11,219 nucleotides of DNA from Sphingomonas sp. (GTDB lineage: Bacteria > Pseudomonadota > Alphaproteobacteria > Sphingomonadales > Sphingomonadaceae). Under the pieces are notes generated by a model. That model had not been told where the DNA came from and searched no databases. It was given only the letters and a program-made list of their open reading frames with translations. The position numbers and the translations under genes are program-made. How positions within the stretch are numbered: the first letter of the stretch is position 1; each line of letters starts with the position of its first letter. The DNA lies in the NCBI GenBank assembly GCA_019747165.1, contig JAIERC010000458.1, positions 1-11,219 of the forward strand. The letters run 5' to 3'. Of the stretch, positions 7,450 to 11,219 are shown piece after piece.

Positions 7450-7953
7450 ATGAGCGACGATCCGACGCCCCGATTTGCGCTGCCGCTGTTGCAGCCGGGG
7501 CAGGCGCAGAAGGAATTGTATCATAATGAAGCATTGGCCCTGATCGATCTGGGGCTTCATCCCTGCGTGATCGCCATGGGGGTCGATACGCCGCCATCCG
7601 CCCCCATCCTGGGCGCGTGCTGGATCATCGGTACGGCACCGACCGGCGCCTGGGCCGCTGCGGCCAGCCATCTGGTCGGCTGGACGGCGGGCGGGTGGCG
7701 ATTCGTTGCACCGCAGGACGGGATGACCGTCTGGAGCCTGCAAGATGGCGTATATGCAAGGTTTGCGGCAGGGAATTGGACGATTGGCGAGGCTCGCTAT
7801 GCGCGCCTGCTGATTGATTCGGTTCAAGTTATCGGGCCGCAGCAACCATCCATTGCCAAACCTGTTGGCGGCAGCGTGATTGATGGTGAGGCACGAGCCT
7901 CGATCGCCACTATTGTTGACGCGCTGGCCACCCATGGACTGATCGCGCGGTGA
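7450..7953 (+). CDS. DUF2793 tail-associated protein
   Basis: A 167-residue protein with the conserved DUF2793 opening: RFALPLLQPGQAQKELYHNE at residues 9-28, continuing with ALALIDLGL. The middle has GACWIIG, GAWAAAASHLVGWTAGGWRF and the WSLQDGVYARF segment, also typical of the family. The last ~35 residues (KPVGGSVIDGEARASIATIV and the end) look like a short oligomerising helix after a hinge. DUF2793 proteins are commonly encoded beside phage and GTA tail genes in alphaproteobacteria and are generally regarded as tail fibre or surface-binding components; the exact function is not established. Here it lies 16 bases after the tip protein gene and is probably the last gene of the tail operon. 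No signal peptide is seen. Confidence 0.82.
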   Translation: MSDDPTPRFALPLLQPGQAQKELYHNEALALIDLGLHPCVIAMGVDTPPSAPILGACWIIGTAPTGAWAAAASHLVGWTAGGWRFVAPQDGMTVWSLQDGVYARFAAGNWTIGEARYARLLIDSVQVIGPQQPSIAKPVGGSVIDGEARASIATIVDALATHGLIAR

Positions 7954-8011
7954 AGCAATCGCCCTCCGGTTGTGGCCATTTCGTCACACTTGCTGGTATT
8001 TGTATGCTTGC

Positions 8012-9163
8012 GTGGAAACTAAGCTTTCGGTAGGGAGTTGGAAGCTAGCCGTTTCACTGGCACTTGCCTCCACCGCGCTCGCCACGCCTGTTTTGGCCCG
8101 CGATAATTCGTGGTATGTTGGCGTCGACGCAGGCGGGATGCTCGTCCAAGACATCCAATATAATATCGGTGCGCTTACGAATGCGTCGAAGGTTGACCAT
8201 AATTATGGTTATGATTTCGATGGCAATATCGGGTATGATTTCGGCGTATTTCGCGTCGAGGCAGAAGTCGGCTATCGCCGGGCTGTGGTAAATGGTTATT
8301 CGTCGACAGCGCCAATTCCGCAGTTCAACGCTGCTGGCGCTTTGGTGAATGTGGCGCCTGGTTCGGTTGCCACCAACGGCAGTGATTCGGCACTTAGCTT
8401 CATGGCCAATGGCCTGTTCGACTTCGGTGATGAAACCGGGCTGCAAGGCTTTGTCGGTGGCGGTGTTGGTGTTGCGCGCGTCAAGGGGCGCATCGTCAAT
8501 GCGTTCGGCAATGCCCCTTTGAACGATTCGGACACCGTGTTCGCGTATCAGGCTCTTGCCGGTGCGCGGTTGCCGATCACGGACAAGATTGACGCATCGG
8601 TCAAGTATCGGTTCTTCACGGCACCGAATACGCAATATGTCGATGTCCGTGGCAGCAACTATACCGGCACTTTCCGGTCGCACAGCTTGTTGTTGGGCCT
8701 GACCTACAACTTCGGCGAACCGGCCGCACCGCCGCCTCCGCCGCCGCCGCCACCACCGCCCCCACCGCCACCGCCACCGCCACCGCCGCCGCCACCACCG
8801 GTGGAAGTGGTTTGCTCGCCTGGTCCATTCATCGTGTTCTTCGAATGGGACAAGTCGACGATCACGCCAGAAGCGGCAAGCATTCTTGATAACGCCATCA
8901 CGGCGTATAAGAATTGCGGCAATGCGCAGGTCATGCTCGCCGGTCACGCTGACCGTTCGGGTACGCCAGCCTACAATGTCGCGCTGTCGCAGCGTCGCGC
9001 TGATGCGGTGAAGGGCTATATGTCTTCGCGGTCGATCCCAGAGGGCGTCATCACGACCCAAGCGTTTGGTGAAGGCCGTCCGCTCGTCGAGACCGCCGAT
9101 GGCGTTCGCGAACTGCAGAACCGTCGCGTGGAAGTGACCTATGGCCCAGGTTCGGGCCACTAA
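8012..9163 (+). CDS. OmpA-family outer membrane protein with polyproline linker
   Basis: With the GTG start at 8012 the product has 383 residues. Residues about 1-29 form a signal peptide ending ATPVLA before RDNSWYVGVDAG. Residues 30-235 are an OmpA-type eight-stranded beta-barrel (GYDFDGNIGYDFGVFRVEAE, last strand LGLTYNFG). Residues 240-263 are 24 consecutive prolines. Residues 270-380 are an OmpA_C peptidoglycan-binding domain: FFEWDKSTITPEA, LAGHADRSG, LSQRRADAV and LQNRRVEV; the Asp of HADRSG and the second Arg of SQRRA lie 15 residues apart, like the diaminopimelate-binding pair of characterised OmpA proteins. It anchors the outer membrane to the wall. The start is uncertain: the longer frame runs from TTG 7970, GTG 8012 has no clear ribosome site, and an AGGGAG at 8032-8037 is not followed by an in-frame start. 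A terminator follows the stop. Confidence 0.88.
   Translation: METKLSVGSWKLAVSLALASTALATPVLARDNSWYVGVDAGGMLVQDIQYNIGALTNASKVDHNYGYDFDGNIGYDFGVFRVEAEVGYRRAVVNGYSSTAPIPQFNAAGALVNVAPGSVATNGSDSALSFMANGLFDFGDETGLQGFVGGGVGVARVKGRIVNAFGNAPLNDSDTVFAYQALAGARLPITDKIDASVKYRFFTAPNTQYVDVRGSNYTGTFRSHSLLLGLTYNFGEPAAPPPPPPPPPPPPPPPPPPPPPPPPVEVVCSPGPFIVFFEWDKSTITPEAASILDNAITAYKNCGNAQVMLAGHADRSGTPAYNVALSQRRADAVKGYMSSRSIPEGVITTQAFGEGRPLVETADGVRELQNRRVEVTYGPGSGH
8729..8800 (+). repeat. Polyproline codon tract (24 Pro)
   Basis: Twenty-four proline codons in a row link the OmpA beta-barrel to its periplasmic domain. They are a mix of CCG, CCA, one CCC and one CCT, so the DNA is an imperfect CCN repeat rather than a pure triplet array. 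The antisense strand would read as polyglycine, which explains artefactual glycine-rich reverse frames. Confidence 0.95.
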
Positions 9164-9188
9164 GTCGCAACCCTAACGGGGTAAAATC

Positions 9189-9223
9189 GGGGAGGTCGGT
9201 GGCATACCGGCCTCCCCTTTTTT
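9189..9223 (+). terminator. Intrinsic terminator after the OmpA gene
   Basis: A 12-bp stem pairs 9189-9200 with 9206-9217 (GGGGAGG against CCTCCCC plus a CGGT/ACCG continuation and one G-T pair), with a five-base loop and a run of six T at 9218-9223. It lies 25 bases after the OmpA stop. On the minus strand the same stem is followed by GATTTTAC, so it may also give weak termination for the convergent ygfZ transcript. Confidence 0.93.
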
Positions 9224-9405
9224 GTGTCGAACGATCTGGACTCCCAGTTCATTTGGCGGAAGCGATGTCCAAGCCGCGCGAAGCGAAGGTGCTAGGCAGC
9301 GTCCTCTGTAGCGCTACTCGTCTCTTTCAGCGCGGGGATCGCACCGATTCCGGCCAAAATGAGATGGGGTTTAGGTGGCCAATGGTGGAGCCCAACCAGC
9401 CAGCG
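9224..9405. other. Convergent intergenic stretch without a gene
   Basis: About 180 bases separate the OmpA terminator from the ygfZ stop. I see no supportable gene. A plus-strand frame running from inside the terminator into antisense ygfZ has no ribosome site and no family resemblance. A perfect 10-bp palindrome GTAGCGCTAC lies at 9308-9317. No T-rich hairpin specific to ygfZ is evident. Confidence 0.6.
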
Positions 9406-10140
9406 CTAGCCCGTCGGCGATCCCTCTTGCAGGGCCGAGGCAAGCCAGTCCGGCACCAGCGCGTCGCCCAGGGCTTCGACCCGGCGCAGCTCAATCATTA
9501 CCCCCAATTCGGGATAGCTCGCTCGGGTTCGGTCGCCTGCTGTGGCAATCGGCGCGACGATAAGCCGCCGATTGACCTTGGCGCGGTGGTGCATGCGCGC
9601 GGTGTTTTCCTGGCCGACATAGCACCCCTTTGTGAAGCTGACCCCACCCAGCTCGCGGGCATTGGCTTCGAGCCATAGCGTCTCGCCACTACCGAGCTCG
9701 TCCACGCCTTCGGTCACGCCATGCGCCAGGCGGTGCTTGTGCCAGCCAACCGCTGCCGGACCTGGGGCCGCGAGCCAGCGATAGCCGAGCGCTGCCAAGC
9801 GCGGATCCGCCACCCCCCGACCCGGGATGAGCGACCAGTGCACCGCGAGATCTAGCTGATCAATCGTGATCAATCGCCGCAAGCGGTATAGGCCGAGCCG
9901 ACGGGCTAGGCCCTCAGCCGCTGCCGCCTCGCAATCGATGAGCACCGCGTCGCCATCCGCCCAGAGGATGAAATCGAACAGTGCCTTGCCTTGCGGCGTC
10001 AGCAAGCCGCTCCATAACGGGCCTGCGCTGAGCCGCGTGACGTCTTGCGTCACTAGCCCCTGCAGAAAGCCGTGGACGTCGTCGCCAGCGAGGCGAAGCA
10101 CAGCGCGATCAGCGAGCATTGTGGCGGTGTCTGTGATCAT
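9406..10140 (-). CDS. ygfZ: Folate-binding protein YgfZ (Fe-S/tRNA modification factor)
   Basis: A 244-residue member of the YgfZ/GcvT-like family. YgfZ proteins bind folate and support the synthesis or repair of certain iron-sulfur enzymes, including the tRNA methylthiolation enzyme MiaB. The signature KGCYVGQE is at residues 171-178, with the conserved Cys173. The N-terminal GcvT-like part shows DDVHGFLQGLVTQDVTRL (20-37) and GLLTPQGKALFDFILW (45-60), both characteristic. The start is taken at ATG 10140 because the next upstream option is a TTG at 10158 and the ATG puts the N-terminus MITDTATMLADRAVLRLAG in the usual register; no strong Shine-Dalgarno is visible at either. It is a cytoplasmic housekeeping gene, convergent with the OmpA gene and downstream of the DUF1134 gene on the same strand (91-base gap). 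Confidence 0.92.
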   Translation of the reverse strand: MITDTATMLADRAVLRLAGDDVHGFLQGLVTQDVTRLSAGPLWSGLLTPQGKALFDFILWADGDAVLIDCEAAAAEGLARRLGLYRLRRLITIDQLDLAVHWSLIPGRGVADPRLAALGYRWLAAPGPAAVGWHKHRLAHGVTEGVDELGSGETLWLEANARELGGVSFTKGCYVGQENTARMHHRAKVNRRLIVAPIATAGDRTRASYPELGVMIELRRVEALGDALVPDWLASALQEGSPTG

Positions 10141-10175
10141 GGCGCTGAGGTAAGGCAAACGCGCGGAAATGAAAG

Positions 10176-10210
10176 AGCGGGGTGGCCGCGGGGCGTTAAG
10201 TCACCGCGCT
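10176..10210 (-). terminator. Weak hairpin after the DUF1134 gene
   Basis: On the minus strand AGCGCGGTG (10210-10202) pairs with CACCCCGCT (10184-10176) in eight of nine positions, leaving a 17-base GC-rich loop, and is followed by CTTTCATTTCC. It lies about 20 bases after the DUF1134 stop. It lacks a proper T-run, so it may be a poor terminator, an attenuating structure before ygfZ, or chance in GC-rich DNA. Confidence 0.3.
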
Positions 10211-10231
10211 GGCCTCGCCCTGAATCGCGCC

Positions 10232-10984
10232 TCAGAACGGCAACCAGCGCTGTTTTTTCCGGAATTTCATATAGCCGATATTCACCCCGGCGCGCACACC
10301 GACGCCCAGACGAATCGGGATCAACACAATGTCCCCCCGGCGCAAATAGGTCGCTGAAAACCCGCCGACGAAGTAAAGATGCCCCTCGCCCTCTGGGAAG
10401 CGGCGAAAGAGATCTTCAGTGTCGTAGAGATTATAGACCAGCACAAAGACCTTTGAGGCATTGCCGCCCAGGTCGAAACCCACCGACGGCCCCGTCCAAT
10501 AAACCGACCGATCGCCTTCGATCCGATGTGACAATGTGCCGGAGCCATAGCGCAGCCCAACGATGACCGCGCCCGATGCTTCTCTGCCGGCAATATAGGC
10601 GTTGGGCTCGCCCTGATCCTTCAATATCTTCTCCAGGATGCCCGCGAGCCCCTCTGCGCCCTTGCCAAACACACGTTCGCCTGCACTGAAAAGGTCATTG
10701 CGCTGATAGGTTGTGCCAGCACTGGCGGCATCCTTGGTTGCCTGCTGGCTCGACGGGGCTGCCGATACCGTCGTCGCTCGCGGGGCTTCAGGTTCGCTCG
10801 GGACCAGATCGCCGCGCGGATCTGAATTGGTGGATGATCTCGGCGTCGGCGGCGCTGGGCGGCTCGACAGATCGCCATCAACCGCCCGGTTGGGGTCGAT
10901 GGTACGCACCTGCGCCGCAGCCGGGCTTGTGCTCGCCAAGCCGAGGATCAAGGCCATTCCAATCAGCATCAATCGCTTATGCAT
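10232..10984 (-). CDS. Secreted DUF1134 family protein
   Basis: With ATG 10984 the product has 250 residues. Residues 1-24 form a signal peptide (MHKRLMLIGMALILGLASTS followed by PAAA, cleavage likely before Gln25), so it is probably periplasmic. Residues 28-92 are a Pro/Ser/Ala-rich low-complexity linker. Residues 93-250 are the DUF1134 domain: YQRNDLFSAGERVFGKGAEG, PNAYIAGREASGAVIVGLRY, VYWTGPSVGFDLGG, VLVYNL and the conserved C-terminal GVGVRAGVNIGYMKF. DUF1134 is widespread in alphaproteobacteria and has no established function that I know of. The start is fixed by the GGAGGGG six bases upstream and by the signal peptide; an in-frame extension to 11041 would bury the signal peptide and is rejected. 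A moderately long Pro/Ser linker is the only notable deviation. Confidence 0.9.
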   Translation of the reverse strand: MHKRLMLIGMALILGLASTSPAAAQVRTIDPNRAVDGDLSSRPAPPTPRSSTNSDPRGDLVPSEPEAPRATTVSAAPSSQQATKDAASAGTTYQRNDLFSAGERVFGKGAEGLAGILEKILKDQGEPNAYIAGREASGAVIVGLRYGSGTLSHRIEGDRSVYWTGPSVGFDLGGNASKVFVLVYNLYDTEDLFRRFPEGEGHLYFVGGFSATYLRRGDIVLIPIRLGVGVRAGVNIGYMKFRKKQRWLPF

Positions 10985-10990
10985 AATGCG

Positions 10991-10997
10991 CCCCTCC
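10991..10997 (-). promoter_or_regulatory. Ribosome binding site of the DUF1134 gene
   Basis: GGAGGGG on the minus strand stands six bases before the ATG at 10984. It decides the start codon against the longer open frame reaching 11041. Confidence 0.75.
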
Positions 10998-11015
10998 AAC
11001 AGCCACCGCAGCCAA

Positions 11016-11045
11016 AGCATAGCGACCTCAGCGATGACCAAGCAA
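11016..11045 (-). promoter_or_regulatory. Candidate promoter of the DUF1134 gene
   Basis: On the minus strand TTGCTT (11045-11040) and TATGCT (11021-11016) are separated by 18 bases, matching the -35 and -10 consensus at three and four of six positions. It would start transcription about 25 bases before the ATG at 10984, leaving room for the ribosome site. The match is modest. Confidence 0.35.
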
Positions 11046-11109
11046 TGAACAGGCGATGATGCGAGTCGGATTCACGCCCGACCGCGATTTCAGTCATGAA
11101 TGAGGACAG

Positions 11110-11138
11110 TTGAACAGGGACGCGTCCGCGTCTATAGC
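11110..11138 (+). promoter_or_regulatory. Candidate promoter of tRNA-Ser
   Basis: TTGAAC (11110-11115) and TATAGC (11133-11138) are spaced by 17 bases, each matching four of six consensus positions. A start near 11145 would lie about 12 bases before the mature tRNA end, and a GC-rich discriminator follows the -10, as is common for stable RNA promoters. Confidence 0.6.
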
Positions 11139-11156
11139 CGCCCCTTGCTGCCAGCC

Positions 11157-11219
11157 GGAGACGTGGGTGAGTGGCTGAAACCAGCGGTTTGCTAAACCGC
11201 CGTACCGGGTTTACTGGTA
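11157..11219 (+). tRNA. tRNA-Ser(GCT), 5' part, cut by the window end
   Basis: The sequence starts with the acceptor strand GGAGACG, followed by TG, a D arm (GGTGAGTGGCTGAAACC) and an anticodon arm GCGGT-TTGCTAA-ACCGC, whose seven-base loop gives anticodon GCT at 11191-11193. It reads AGC and AGU serine codons. The remaining bases begin the long variable arm typical of class II tRNAs (TACCGGG...). The T arm and 3' acceptor lie beyond the window, so completeness cannot be judged. Confidence 0.93.

Noticed and set aside
8054..9160. 368-codon open frame antisense to the OmpA-family gene
   Set aside because: It mirrors a strongly supported gene, has low-complexity Arg/Trp-rich sequence from the proline tract, and no ribosome site or family resemblance. 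Long antisense frames are normal in high-GC DNA.
9199..9678. 159-codon plus-strand frame after the OmpA gene
   Set aside because: It starts inside the terminator hairpin, lacks a ribosome site, and its second half is antisense to ygfZ.
10141..10158. Upstream TTG start for ygfZ
   Set aside because: ATG 10140 gives the usual N-terminal register; the TTG adds six residues without a ribosome site.
10985..11041. N-terminal extension of the DUF1134 protein to the upstream start
   Set aside because: The internal ATG 10984 has a strong ribosome site and starts a standard signal peptide; the extension would bury it and overlaps the candidate promoter.
11157..11219. tRNA-Ser as an integration site for a prophage
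   Set aside because: The tRNA 3' end is outside the window, no integrase or repeated tRNA fragment was seen, and two housekeeping genes lie between it and the tail module.
1..11219. CRISPR arrays, insertion sequences or anti-phage defence genes
   Set aside because: No regularly spaced repeats, transposase-like frame, terminal inverted repeats or recognisable defence domains were found.

Overview
The window reads as high-GC alphaproteobacterial chromosome, most likely from a sphingomonad (Sphingomonas-like). The basis is protein family content and gene style, not a database search. About two thirds of it (bases 1-7953, plus strand) is a compact tail-gene module in the same order as the tail half of the Rhodobacter capsulatus gene transfer agent (RcGTA): tail terminator (partial), major tail tube, two tail assembly chaperones, a very short tape measure, distal tail protein, hub, NlpC/P60 peptidase and the large tip protein (megatron), followed by a DUF2793 gene. 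All ten frames are open, most genes overlap or abut, and no integrase, lysis, replication or regulatory phage gene is visible. This fits a domesticated GTA or GTA-like remnant kept under selection better than a decaying prophage. The head genes would lie before base 1, so an ordinary prophage cannot be fully excluded.

The most unusual point is domain architecture. The distal tail protein (1675-3969) is 764 residues. Only its last ~185 residues are the DUF2460 domain that makes up almost the whole RcGTA gp12. In front sits a ~570-residue extension with a beta-rich part and a region that looks like a glycosidase-type TIM barrel. The tip protein (5232-7433) is only 733 residues and seems to lack the GTA TIM-barrel segment carried by the ~1300-residue RcGTA gp15. 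The barrel-like module may therefore sit on a different tail-tip protein in this lineage.

Downstream is a plus-strand OmpA-family outer-membrane protein (about 8012-9163) with a 24-proline linker, closed by a strong intrinsic terminator (9189-9223). Its start is odd: a Shine-Dalgarno-like AGGGAG lies just where the family's usual N-terminus should begin, but no in-frame start codon follows it. Two housekeeping genes come next on the minus strand: ygfZ (folate-binding Fe-S/tRNA-modification factor) and a secreted DUF1134 protein. The window ends inside a plus-strand tRNA-Ser(GCT) with a recognisable promoter. No CRISPR array, insertion sequence or rRNA was seen, and no gene-free stretch exceeds about 250 bases.
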